Below are positions 16,576-24,987 of a stretch of 64,000 nucleotides of DNA, piece after piece (positions within the stretch are counted from its first letter, which is position 1; each line of letters opens with the position of its first letter). Below the pieces are notes generated by a model, which saw nothing but the letters and a program-made list of their open reading frames with translations, was not told the origin of the DNA and searched no databases. Location: positions 1 to 64,000 of the forward strand of contig CAZWVI010000013.1 in assembly GCA_964637165.1 (NCBI GenBank). Direction: 5' to 3'. Source of the DNA: CAZWVI01 sp964637165 (GTDB lineage Bacteria; Planctomycetota; UBA1135). Both the position numbers and the translations under genes were made by a program.

Positions 16576-18990
16576 TTAGCTACGCAGACTTCCGCCCAAT
16601 TTCTCAGCGGTTTTAGCGACCTTCTTTAAAAACTTTTGCTCGTCTTTTTCGCTTAAGGTGCGGTCGCTGGCACGCAAGCAGGCATGAAAGGCAAGAGAGC
16701 GCCAACCGTCCTCTAAGCTTCCACCCTTAAAAATGTCAAATAGGTTCAAAGACTCAAGAACTTTGCCGCCACACTTTAGAAGGATTGCTTCAACTTCTTG
16801 AAAACTAACTGTTTCGGGAAGCGCCAAAGCGATATCAACTTTAATAGCGGGCATTTTTGATGGAATGTTAAATTTATTAACCGCACGGGAATTTGCTGAT
16901 GCACTATTTAGAGCAACTAAATCTAGCATTACAACCACAAAATCTACATCTTCAGCACCGCAACCTTCGATGATACGTGGGTCAACATGGGCGCATACGC
17001 CGACGGCTGAACCAACGGCCTTTACACTTAACATGCGATTTGGGTGAGCCCACTTAAAGTCTTCAAGGCCATCGCCACCAAACTCTGGTGTTAGCGCACA
17101 CAACCTCAATAGGTCCTCGGCTAAGCTGCGACCTTGGCCGAACAAGCTGGCTGGACCATCGCAAGCGTTGCCACTTTTACGCCACATAAGCGCCGCGAAG
17201 TATGAATTCTGTTGTGGCTCGCCAGCGTCACCACTTGGCGTATAGCCTTTGGCGGTTTCGAACAATAGGCCACGTTTGCGCTCACGTAAATTAACTAAAG
17301 CCTGCTCGATCAAACTTGGAACAGGATCAGTGCGAATTAAGCAAACTCCGTCCTGAACTGGATTAGAGAGTTGCAGCATTTGGTCGTTTGCAAGCCCGAG
17401 GCGTTCAAGCCAAACTTTGTCCAAGAATGAATAGGACTCAGTTTGCTGGCCTCGCCATGCACCGGCTACGCGATCTTCCAAGCGGCGAGTAAGGAGGCGT
17501 AATGGGTCTTGCTGAGGGGCCACAACCGGCCACACTGGCGGTATCGCCGCGATGCTGTGGTAACCGGCCAGGCGGCCAATTTCTTCGACCAGGTCTATAT
17601 TGCTAGTCACATCTTTACTCGAACGCCATGCTGGCACTTTCGCCTGCAAAACGTCTTGGCTAAGAGTGCATTCAAAACCAATCGAACTTAACAATTCGAG
17701 CATGCGCGCGCCGCTAAGGTCGAGGCTAAGTAGTTTGGCAGTACGACTAACGCTGACCTCTAAGGTAATTTCTGGCGCGGCGAAATGACCGGCGCACACC
17801 GGCTTCGAAAGTATCTGCGCCTCCGGTCGCTCACGACTTAGCAAACAGGCAAATCTGGCCACCGCTTGCTCGGCATATGACGGGTCAAGGGTCTTTTCAA
17901 AGCGTGCCGAGGCGTCGCTACGCAAAGCATGACGACTAGAAGTGCGCCGTACTCCAACCGCTTCGAAACAGGCCGACTCTAGAAAAATTGACTCGCTATT
18001 TTCATCAACTTCAGAATCAGCACCGCCCATTATTCCAGCCATAGCTAGCGGCCTTGAGGAATCAGTAATCAACAAATCTTCTGAGTCCAGGGCGCGCTCG
18101 ACGTCATCCAAGGTGCGCAAGCTTTCACCAGCCGTGGCTTTTCGAACAATTATTTGCGACGAAGCTAATTTCGCTCGGTCAAAAGCATGAGTTGGTTGAC
18201 CTATTTCATGGAGAACGTAGTTACTTAAATCAACCACGTCATTGATTGGACGTTGCCCAATGGCCAACAAGCGACGCTGAATAAAATCAGACGAATCGCG
18301 TGGCTTTGAACCAAGATCAATTTCTACTCCAAGATACTTGGGGCAGGCGGAGGTGTCGGCGAGTTTAATTTCAAAGGACGAATTGCTTTCGGGCCATTGC
18401 GTGCACAATTCCAAGTCTTTTAATTCGCGGCCGAGCAATGCCGCGATTTCTCGCGCAAAACCATAATGGCCCCACAAGTCGGGGCGATGAGTTAGTGATT
18501 TGTTGTCCAACTCCAAAACGTGGTCGATGATTCCTAAATAATCAACTAACTTCGCACCAACCGGAGCATCCACGGGCAATTCCATAATGCCTGAATGAGA
18601 CTCGGAAAGTTCCAGCTCACGTTCGGAGCAAATCATGCCCATCGAAATTACGCCGCGCAGTTTGGCTTTTTTAATTTTGAAATCACCGGGCAACTTCGCG
18701 CCGACCGGAGCAAAGGCAACCTTCAGTCCTTTCCGGACATTTGGTGCGCCACAGACCACTTGCGCATACTCATCGGCACCGTAAGCAACTTCTGTTACGG
18801 ATAATTTATCAGCGTCTGGGTGTTGTCCACATTGAACAACTTCTCCGACCACAACATCTGAAATTGCCTCGCCGAAAACTTCTATGCCTTCAACTTCGGC
18901 CGTATGCATTGACAGCAAGTTGAAAACTTCTTGAGGCTCTATGCCGCCAAGGTCAACAAAGTCTCCGATCCAATTGAGCGAGATTTTCAT
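16576..18990 (-). CDS. pheT: Phenylalanyl-tRNA synthetase beta subunit
   Basis: PheT pairs with PheS in the (alpha-beta)2 enzyme that charges tRNA-Phe, and it carries editing and tRNA-binding parts. In order one sees the N-terminal helix MKISLNWIGDFVDL, the EMAP-type tRNA-binding domain (about 40-150), the B3/B4 editing region, the B5 domain, the catalytic-like core and the FDX-ACB anticodon-binding domain at the end (PAIKVDIALALPETVSFQEVE onward). The 804 residues are normal. ATG at 18990 overlaps the pheS stop as ATGA, which fixes the start. It is the last gene of the long atp-pheT block. Confidence 0.97.
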   Translation of the reverse strand: MKISLNWIGDFVDLGGIEPQEVFNLLSMHTAEVEGIEVFGEAISDVVVGEVVQCGQHPDADKLSVTEVAYGADEYAQVVCGAPNVRKGLKVAFAPVGAKLPGDFKIKKAKLRGVISMGMICSERELELSESHSGIMELPVDAPVGAKLVDYLGIIDHVLELDNKSLTHRPDLWGHYGFAREIAALLGRELKDLELCTQWPESNSSFEIKLADTSACPKYLGVEIDLGSKPRDSSDFIQRRLLAIGQRPINDVVDLSNYVLHEIGQPTHAFDRAKLASSQIIVRKATAGESLRTLDDVERALDSEDLLITDSSRPLAMAGIMGGADSEVDENSESIFLESACFEAVGVRRTSSRHALRSDASARFEKTLDPSYAEQAVARFACLLSRERPEAQILSKPVCAGHFAAPEITLEVSVSRTAKLLSLDLSGARMLELLSSIGFECTLSQDVLQAKVPAWRSSKDVTSNIDLVEEIGRLAGYHSIAAIPPVWPVVAPQQDPLRLLTRRLEDRVAGAWRGQQTESYSFLDKVWLERLGLANDQMLQLSNPVQDGVCLIRTDPVPSLIEQALVNLRERKRGLLFETAKGYTPSGDAGEPQQNSYFAALMWRKSGNACDGPASLFGQGRSLAEDLLRLCALTPEFGGDGLEDFKWAHPNRMLSVKAVGSAVGVCAHVDPRIIEGCGAEDVDFVVVMLDLVALNSASANSRAVNKFNIPSKMPAIKVDIALALPETVSFQEVEAILLKCGGKVLESLNLFDIFKGGSLEDGWRSLAFHACLRASDRTLSEKDEQKFLKKVAKTAEKLGGSLRS

Positions 18991-20033
18991 GCAATGAATT
19001 GTTCTAAGAAGCGCAAGTCGCCGCCCAACATCCAACGAATATCGTTGATGCCATAGCGCAACATTACCAAACGCGACAAGCCCAAGCCGAATGCAAAGCC
19101 ACTGTATTTATTCGAGTCAACGCCACAGGCTTCAAGTACGTTAGGATGCACCAAGCCGCCCGGCATTAGTTCAATCCAAGTCGAACCTTTACAAACTCGA
19201 CAACCGTCCTCACAGAATGGGCAGCGTGCATCGAGTTCAAATCCAGGCTCAACAAAAGGAAAGAATCCAGGGCGAAGTCGCGTTTCCAGCTTGCGACCGA
19301 AAACCCCCTCCAACATGGTGTTCATGGCATGCAGCATATGGCCAACGCCAATATCTTCAGCAACCACCAAACCCTCCATCTGATGGAATGTGTGGTCGTG
19401 GGTTGCATCTTGGGTTTCTTGGCGGAATACTCGCCCTGGCGCAACAACCTTTAGCGGTGCACCAAATTTTTTAAGTGCGCGCGCCTGAACTGGGGAAGTG
19501 TGGGTGCGCATACACACACCATCACCAGCACCAGGAGCAGATGGCTCTCTCACCCAAATAGTGTCGTGCGATTCGCGCGCAGGATGGTCCCCCGGGATAT
19601 TCAACAAGTCGAAGTTGTTTTTTTCAAGTTCGACCTCAGGCCCATCGACAACCATATAACCCATGCTCAAAAACAGGTCCTCAAGCTCACGGCGAATAAT
19701 ACTAATTGGATGCAAGCCGCCAGCAGGTGCCATTGGTCCTGGCAAAGTTGCATCAAATCCTTCGCCTGACAAACAGGCTTGCATTAACTCAGCTTTAATT
19801 TCGCTTCGTTTGGATTCTATTAATCCAGCAAGTTCCTGCTTTATCTGATTCGAGATGCGGCCCATTTCAGGTCGCTCTTCAGCCGACAACGAGCCCAGCT
19901 GTTTCAGCAAGGCAGTTAAGTCACCATTGCGGCCGAGAATACGCACTTCGACCGCACGAATCGAATCTTCGTCTCGTGCGGTCGAAAGAGCGGACAGCCC
20001 TTCTTGCCGCAGGCGTTCAAGGGCGTCACGCAT
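18987..20033 (-). CDS. pheS: Phenylalanyl-tRNA synthetase alpha subunit
   Basis: The catalytic subunit has an N-terminal coiled coil (about 1-90) and a class II catalytic domain: motif 2 VFRQETQDATHDHTFHQMEG and motif 3 GFAFGLGLSRLVMLRYGI. A cysteine cluster (CPFCEDGCRVCKGSTW, about 275-290) probably binds zinc and is common outside proteobacteria. The start ATG gives MRDALERLRQEG. It lies nine bases after rplT and overlaps pheT by four. The gene set infC-rpmI-rplT-pheS-pheT is a classical translation operon. Confidence 0.97.
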   Translation of the reverse strand: MRDALERLRQEGLSALSTARDEDSIRAVEVRILGRNGDLTALLKQLGSLSAEERPEMGRISNQIKQELAGLIESKRSEIKAELMQACLSGEGFDATLPGPMAPAGGLHPISIIRRELEDLFLSMGYMVVDGPEVELEKNNFDLLNIPGDHPARESHDTIWVREPSAPGAGDGVCMRTHTSPVQARALKKFGAPLKVVAPGRVFRQETQDATHDHTFHQMEGLVVAEDIGVGHMLHAMNTMLEGVFGRKLETRLRPGFFPFVEPGFELDARCPFCEDGCRVCKGSTWIELMPGGLVHPNVLEACGVDSNKYSGFAFGLGLSRLVMLRYGINDIRWMLGGDLRFLEQFIA

Positions 20034-20042
20034 TAGCGGTGC

Positions 20043-20402
20043 TTAGGCGGCGACAGCTTCCTTGGCGCGATCGACAACCGCGGTAAAAGCAGCCGGATCA
20101 TTGAACGCCAGCTCACTTAGAGCGCGGCGATCGATGTCAATTTCAGCCTTCTTGATGCCGTGAATCAACTTGCTATAAGTTGTTCCATTAACACGGGCTG
20201 CTGCGTTAATACGCTGCACCCACAACTTGCGGAAATCGCGTTTACGATTACGGCGGTGGCGGAAGGAAAATGCACCTGCACGAAGTAAAGTTTCCTTTAC
20301 TGTGCGAAGCAGTTTACGGCGGGCTCCCCAGTTGCCTTTGGCACGGCGCATAAGGCGACGGCGGCGGCGAAGACGAGGGACAACATTACGTGCGCGAGTC
20401 AT
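20043..20402 (-). CDS. rplT: 50S ribosomal protein L20
   Basis: L20 is an early assembly protein of the large subunit and binds 23S rRNA. The 119 residues match the family over the whole length: a highly basic N-terminal helix (RARNVVPRLRRRRRLMRRAKG), then RHRRNRKRDFRKLWVQRINAA and a compact C-terminal globular part. In other bacteria L20 represses its own operon through an rRNA-like leader. A possible leader upstream of rpmI is noted separately. It is 11 bases downstream of rpmI. Confidence 0.97.
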   Translation of the reverse strand: MTRARNVVPRLRRRRRLMRRAKGNWGARRKLLRTVKETLLRAGAFSFRHRRNRKRDFRKLWVQRINAAARVNGTTYSKLIHGIKKAEIDIDRRALSELAFNDPAAFTAVVDRAKEAVAA

Positions 20403-20413
20403 TTCAGATTCCT

Positions 20414-20608
20414 CTACTTGAGCAAGAGCCTACGCATGTTGGCGGCAAACGCACCTACAACTGTGGTACTACGACGTAGTGCACGGCGGCGGGCGGGTGA
20501 TTTGGGGGCGAGAAGGTGACCAGTTCCCATGTGATGGCGGAGAACTTTTCCGTTCTTGGTCACTTTCATTCTTTTGGCGACAGCTTTTTTAGTTTTTTGC
20601 TTGGGCAT
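20414..20608 (-). CDS. rpmI: 50S ribosomal protein L35
   Basis: L35 is a small basic protein of the large subunit. The 64-residue product begins MPKQKTKKAVAKRMKVTKNGKV, with the usual RHHMGTGHLL segment after it, and ends with a basic helix. ATG at 20608 is chosen over an upstream in-frame start because it gives the exact family N-terminus. It is followed by rplT. A promoter of its own lies 43 to 70 bases upstream. Confidence 0.95.
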   Translation of the reverse strand: MPKQKTKKAVAKRMKVTKNGKVLRHHMGTGHLLAPKSPARRRALRRSTTVVGAFAANMRRLLLK

Positions 20609-20650
20609 TTCTGTTTCAAATGGCTTGGTTCCAAGGGATTTGAGCCACAT

Positions 20651-20678
20651 ATTTTAATGCTCCCGCGACCAAGGTCAA
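20651..20678 (-). promoter_or_regulatory. Candidate sigma-70 promoter of rpmI-rplT-pheST
   Basis: On the minus strand TTGACC (20678-20673) and TAAAAT (20656-20651) are 16 bases apart. Transcription would start near 20644, about 35 bases before the rpmI ATG. The -35 box overlaps the perfect palindrome GACCTTGGTC (20667-20676). The leader contains a short hairpin CTTGG-AA-CCAAG. This could separate rpmI-pheT output from the atp genes. Confidence 0.5.
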
Positions 20679-20744
20679 GCGAGAAGCCAATAAAATGACT
20701 AAAATTGTTAGGGAGAAAGGATTTAGGACGCTTCCAGTAAGCGT

Positions 20745-21287
20745 TTAACGCTTTATGCCGAGCATCAAGTTCATCCTCCGCCCTTCCATTCGTGGTTGGC
20801 GTTCAAGGCGCGCGATCTCCTCGAGTTCTTCAACAACTCGCATCAACACCTCTTTCCCGAGGTACTGATAGGCCATTTCGCGGCCACGGAACAAGCAAGT
20901 CACCTGCACTTTGTGGCCAGCCTCTAAGAACTCACGAGCTTTGCGGATTTTTATCGACAAATCGTTAGTGTCAATCTTCGGGCGTACCCGAATTTCCTTT
21001 AGTACCGAAGATGCAGTTTTTGATTTTGTCTGCTTCTTCTTTTGCTCATACTTGAAGCGACCATAGTCAATAATTTTAACTACCGGTGGCTTGGCCTGAG
21101 GTGCAACCTCGACCAGGTCTAATTGGGCAGCTTCGGCACGCTTTAATGCCTCGCTCGTGGCCATCACACCAATGCGATTGCCTTCATCGTCGATTAAAAA
21201 TACCTCTCGAACTCGAATACGACGATTGACGCGATAGCGCTCACGATCTGGTGGCGCAAAGCGACTTCTTCTCTTTTTAGCTGCGAT
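20745..21287 (-). CDS. infC: Translation initiation factor IF-3, with ATC start codon
   Basis: IF-3 checks start codons and keeps 30S subunits free. The N-domain (YRVNRRIRVREVFLID, then LDLVEVAPQAKPPVVKIIDYG) and C-domain (IRVRPKIDTNDLSIKIRKAREFL) are both complete if translation starts at ATC at 21287. This gives 180 residues, the same as E. coli IF-3. AAGGAG at 21298-21303 sits ten bases upstream, and an in-frame stop (TAA, 21303-21305) excludes anything earlier. The first ordinary start codon is GTG at 21167, which would delete the first 40 residues. Rare starts on infC (AUU in E. coli) let IF-3 limit its own synthesis. Confidence 0.93.
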   Translation of the reverse strand: MAAKKRRSRFAPPDRERYRVNRRIRVREVFLIDDEGNRIGVMATSEALKRAEAAQLDLVEVAPQAKPPVVKIIDYGRFKYEQKKKQTKSKTASSVLKEIRVRPKIDTNDLSIKIRKAREFLEAGHKVQVTCLFRGREMAYQYLGKEVLMRVVEELEEIARLERQPRMEGRRMNLMLGIKR

Positions 21288-21297
21288 TTTGTAGTTT

Positions 21298-21303
21298 CTC
21301 CTT
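21298..21303 (-). promoter_or_regulatory. Shine-Dalgarno site of infC
   Basis: AAGGAG on the minus strand, ten bases before the ATC codon. It is one of few strong ribosome sites in the window and is the evidence that decides the infC start. Confidence 0.8.
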
Positions 21304-21336
21304 TAGGTGGATGGTAAGTCCTATTAGTTTAATTGA

Positions 21337-23124
21337 TTATTCGGATTCTTGCTCAACTGAGTTTGAACTTAATCCAAGGTCGGCAAGTTGAGTGGCATCA
21401 ACCACTGAAGGTGCGCCTGTCAAAGGGCAGGCTCCGGTTGCCGTTTTAGGAAAGGCAATTACCTCGCGAATCGATTCAGCATTGAATAGAAGCGCGTACA
21501 AACGGTCTAGACCAATCGCAAAACCTGCATGCGGCGGCGGGCCGTATTTAAATGCCTCGAGCAAAAAGGCAAAGCGCCGTTCGGCTTCGGCGCGGTCCAT
21601 GCCAATTGCGTCAAAGACCGATGCTTGAAGTTCCGCGTCATGTATTCGAACTGAGCCCGACCCTAACTCAACTCCGTTGAGAACTAGGTCGTAGGCACGC
21701 GAGCGCACCCCTTCTTTTTTCCCATCTTGCATTGCCTGAATGTCTTCTGGGAATGGCGAGGTGAACGGGTGGTGTGCTGGAGTCCAGCCACCATCATCGG
21801 TTTCTTCAAAGAGTGGGAATTCTGTCACCCAAAGCAGGCGGTCAGGTCCGGAAGTCAATTCCATCAAGTCACCTAAATGACGACGGATGGTGTCCAAAGC
21901 GACCAATGCTCGGCGTGGCTTGTCGGCAATACAAACGACTAAGTCGCCAACTTCTGCATCAAGACTGGCCAAAAAGGCCACACCTTCATCAGACTTCAAG
22001 AAACGCGAAAGTGGTCCAGTTGGACCGTCCTCCCCGACCTTACACCAAGCGGCGCCGCCAGCTCCGGCGTCGCGTGCTGACTGTTCGACCGAGTCAATTT
22101 GTTTTCGCGAAAGACTCGCACCACCTGGCACGCAGATTCCGCGCACGTATCCACCATCGTTTAGAACTGACTCAAAAACTCCAAAGCCAATGGTATTGGC
22201 GACTTTGGCGAGATCGACAATTTCTAGCGGATTGCGCAAGTCAGGCTTATCACAAGCGAATCGACGCATCGACTCGCTGTATGGCATGCGCTCAAATGGC
22301 GCAATTAGTTCTTGGCCGAGCACATCTTGGTATAGGTCAACCATCAAACGCTCAACTAGGGCGTAAACATCTTCTTCGTCAACGAAGGACATCTCTAAAT
22401 CAAGTTGAGTAAATTCAGGCTGACGGTCGGCGCGCAAATCTTCGTCGCGTAAACATCGCGCAATCTGAAAGTAACGGTCAACACCACCAACCATCGATAG
22501 CTGTTTAAATAGTTGCGGCGATTGCGGCAAAGCGTACCAACTACCTTGACGAGTGCGGCTTGGCACGAGGTAATCGCGGGCCCCCTCAGGGGTGGACTTA
22601 GTTAGAAGGGGCGTTTCAACTTCACAAAAACCCGATTCCTGCAAGGCACAACGCAAGGAGTGATTGGCGCGCGAGCGCATCTCTAAAAGGTTGAGCATTT
22701 TGGGGCGCCGCAAATCCAAGTAGCGATATTGCATGCGCATTTCTTCGGGCACATCAATATCGTCAATTGTTTCGAAGGGCAATCGCGCCGCTCGCGAAAG
22801 AACTTTAACTTCCGAGACCAGCAATTCAACATCACCGGTGGGTTTATCGCCCTTGCGCTGCGATTCGATGCGCATGCGCACTGTGCCAGAAACTTGCAAG
22901 CAGTCTTCCGGGTGCAAATCACGCATCGCCACGCGAACTTCAGCAGTTGCGTCTTCATCAGCCACCAATTGCATCACACCGTAGCGGTCGCGCAAATCAA
23001 CAAAGTGAACTCCGCCGTGGTCTCGACGAGCCGCGACCCACCCGCTTAAGCGGACTGCTTGGTCGACATCTGCTGCTCGCAGGTCACCGCAGCCGTGAGT
23101 ACGGCCGGCGGCGGGCCTACTCAT
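21337..23124 (-). CDS. aspS: Aspartyl-tRNA synthetase
   Basis: AspRS charges tRNA-Asp, or also tRNA-Asn in organisms that lack AsnRS. Here an asnS gene is present at the right edge, so a discriminating role is likely. An OB anticodon domain (about 15-110) is followed by the class II core: STPEGARDYLVPSR, YALPQSPQLFKQL, RYFQIARCLRDEDLRADRQPEF cut at motif 2, a GAD insertion (about 300-420) and motif 3 GFAIGLDRL. The 595 residues are typical of the bacterial form. ATG at 23124 overlaps the atpC stop as ATGA, so it is read as part of the atp block. Confidence 0.96.
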   Translation of the reverse strand: MSRPAAGRTHGCGDLRAADVDQAVRLSGWVAARRDHGGVHFVDLRDRYGVMQLVADEDATAEVRVAMRDLHPEDCLQVSGTVRMRIESQRKGDKPTGDVELLVSEVKVLSRAARLPFETIDDIDVPEEMRMQYRYLDLRRPKMLNLLEMRSRANHSLRCALQESGFCEVETPLLTKSTPEGARDYLVPSRTRQGSWYALPQSPQLFKQLSMVGGVDRYFQIARCLRDEDLRADRQPEFTQLDLEMSFVDEEDVYALVERLMVDLYQDVLGQELIAPFERMPYSESMRRFACDKPDLRNPLEIVDLAKVANTIGFGVFESVLNDGGYVRGICVPGGASLSRKQIDSVEQSARDAGAGGAAWCKVGEDGPTGPLSRFLKSDEGVAFLASLDAEVGDLVVCIADKPRRALVALDTIRRHLGDLMELTSGPDRLLWVTEFPLFEETDDGGWTPAHHPFTSPFPEDIQAMQDGKKEGVRSRAYDLVLNGVELGSGSVRIHDAELQASVFDAIGMDRAEAERRFAFLLEAFKYGPPPHAGFAIGLDRLYALLFNAESIREVIAFPKTATGACPLTGAPSVVDATQLADLGLSSNSVEQESE

Positions 23125-23525
23125 GAGCGCAGACCATATTTTTGACGCGCAAGCGCTCGACGCAGTGCCGAGACTGACCGCGCGTAATCGTACTCGGCCT
23201 TCTGTCCACGCAAGCGTTCTTTGGCCCGCTCTGCCGCAGCCTTAGCGCGGTCTAGGTCAAGTTCTTCTGGCTTCTCTGCAGAACGAGTTAAAACAGTTAA
23301 GGTCTCGCCCCGCACCTCAGCAAAGCCATCGTGGATTAGAACTGAAAGTTCCTCCCCACTGGCCAACTTTGCAGTCAGGATGTCGCTCTCAGTAAGCGCC
23401 ACCATTGCAGCATGCTTAGGGAGGATTCCAAAGAACCCATCTTCACCAGGGAATTTGACCGAGGCAACTTCAGCCTCGAGAACAACTTTCTCAGGAGAAA
23501 CTACGCGTAGATTAAAGCCAGCCAT
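23121..23525 (-). CDS. atpC: ATP synthase epsilon subunit
   Basis: Epsilon sits on the central stalk and can inhibit ATP hydrolysis. The beta-sandwich begins with FNLRVVSPEKVVLEAEV and contains FPGEDGFFGILPKHAAMVA, the best conserved family block. The helical hairpin follows (DLDRAKAAAERAKERL). The 134 residues are the full bacterial length. It is eight bases after atpD and overlaps aspS by four bases. Confidence 0.96.
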   Translation of the reverse strand: MAGFNLRVVSPEKVVLEAEVASVKFPGEDGFFGILPKHAAMVALTESDILTAKLASGEELSVLIHDGFAEVRGETLTVLTRSAEKPEELDLDRAKAAAERAKERLRGQKAEYDYARSVSALRRALARQKYGLRS

Positions 23526-23533
23526 GACTAAAA

Positions 23534-24967
23534 CTAAATGGTTTTGGCTTTCTCGACCGCTTCGTCGATGCCGCCAACCATGTAGAAGGCTTGCTCGGGA
23601 AGGTCGTCGTGCTTACCTTCAAGGATTTCTTCAAAGGACTTCACTGTTTCAGCCTTTGGAACGAATCGGCCAGGAACACCAGTAAATGTTTCAGCAACAA
23701 AGAAAGGCTGTGACAAGAAGCGTTGCAAGCGACGTGCGCGGTGCACGGTCTGGCGATCTTCTTCCGACAATTCTTCCATACCGAGAATCGCGATGATGTC
23801 CTTAAGGTCAGCGTAACGCTGAAGAACTCGCTGAGTTTCGGTGGCGATTTTGTAGTGATGCTCTCCAACAACTTGTGGGTCAAGCATGCGACTAGTGGAC
23901 TTCAACGGGTGCACAGCTGGGTAAATTCCCAATTCTGAAATCGCCCGGTCAAGCAGCAAGGTTGAATCCAAGTGAGCAAAGGTTGCCACTGGAGCTGGGT
24001 CAGTAAAGTCGTCAGCAGGCACGTAAACAGCTTGCATGGAAGTTACTGAACCATCTTTGGTTGAAGTGATGCGCTCCTGAAGAGCACCCATTTCAGAACC
24101 CAGAGTTGGCTGATAACCCACAGCTGAAGGGATACGGCCAAGGAGCGCAGAAACTTCTGAACCAGCTTGAACAAAACGGAAAATGTTATCAACGAACAAC
24201 AACACATCTTTACCTTGCTTGTCGCGGAAGTACTCAGCCATGGTCAAACCAGACAAAGCAACTCGCAGACGAGCTCCAGGTGGCTCGTTCATTTGGCCAA
24301 ACACCAACACCGCGTTATCGATAACTGCAGCTTTTCCGCCATCGGGAGTGGTGTATTCGGCTTCGGTCATTTCAATCCAGAGGTCAGTACCCTCACGAGT
24401 ACGCTCTCCAACACCACAGAAGACTGAGAAGCCGCCCTTCTCAACCGCGGTGATTCGAATTAGCTCCTGAATCAAAACAGTTTTACCAACACCAGCGCCA
24501 CCGAACAGGCCAATCTTTCCGCCTTTAGCAAACGGGCACAACAGGTCAACAACCTTGAGGCCAGTCTCAAAAACTTCAGATACAGCTTCCTGCTCATCGA
24601 AAGCAGGTGCTGGCCGGTGAATTGGCCAGTAATCCTCTGCCTTAACATCACCTTTAGTGATGGCGTCGAGTGGTTGGCCTAGAAGATTGAAGACACGGCC
24701 GGTGGTGCATTCCCCTACCGGCACCGAAATCGGCGCACCAGTAGCAAATGCCTTGGCGCCACGCTGCAGGCCATCAGTAGACGCCATTGCAACGCAACGA
24801 ACCAGGTCGTCGCCTAAGTGTTGGGCAACTTCGAGCACCAGCTCGGCTACACCTTCTCGGGGAACACGCACCGCATCGTTAATAGCGGGCATGTCAGTAT
24901 CAGTAAAAGCAACGTCGACGACAGGGCCGAAGATTTGCTTTACGGTTCCATTGGCTTGGGAAGTCAT
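23534..24967 (-). CDS. atpD: ATP synthase beta subunit
   Basis: Beta carries the catalytic nucleotide sites of F1. Walker A is GGAGVGKTVLIQELI at about 152-166, the catalytic Glu follows in GVGERTREGTDLW, and Walker B is DVLLFVDNIFRF. The signature PAVHPLKSTSR and the DELSEED-like loop (here MEELSEEDRQ) are present. The 477 residues are the usual length. It lies between atpG and atpC in the classical order. Confidence 0.98.
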   Translation of the reverse strand: MTSQANGTVKQIFGPVVDVAFTDTDMPAINDAVRVPREGVAELVLEVAQHLGDDLVRCVAMASTDGLQRGAKAFATGAPISVPVGECTTGRVFNLLGQPLDAITKGDVKAEDYWPIHRPAPAFDEQEAVSEVFETGLKVVDLLCPFAKGGKIGLFGGAGVGKTVLIQELIRITAVEKGGFSVFCGVGERTREGTDLWIEMTEAEYTTPDGGKAAVIDNAVLVFGQMNEPPGARLRVALSGLTMAEYFRDKQGKDVLLFVDNIFRFVQAGSEVSALLGRIPSAVGYQPTLGSEMGALQERITSTKDGSVTSMQAVYVPADDFTDPAPVATFAHLDSTLLLDRAISELGIYPAVHPLKSTSRMLDPQVVGEHHYKIATETQRVLQRYADLKDIIAILGMEELSEEDRQTVHRARRLQRFLSQPFFVAETFTGVPGRFVPKAETVKSFEEILEGKHDDLPEQAFYMVGGIDEAVEKAKTI

Positions 24968-24987
24968 GTTTCTGAGTAATTGCGTGA

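Noticed and set aside
20745..21167. infC as an N-terminally truncated gene starting at GTG 21167
   Set aside because: The missing 40 residues are present in frame upstream, with a good Shine-Dalgarno site and an ATC codon, and they match the IF-3 N-domain.
21774..22412. A gene on the plus strand opposite aspS
   Set aside because: The open frame has a basic, low-quality composition with no motif, and it mirrors the codons of aspS.
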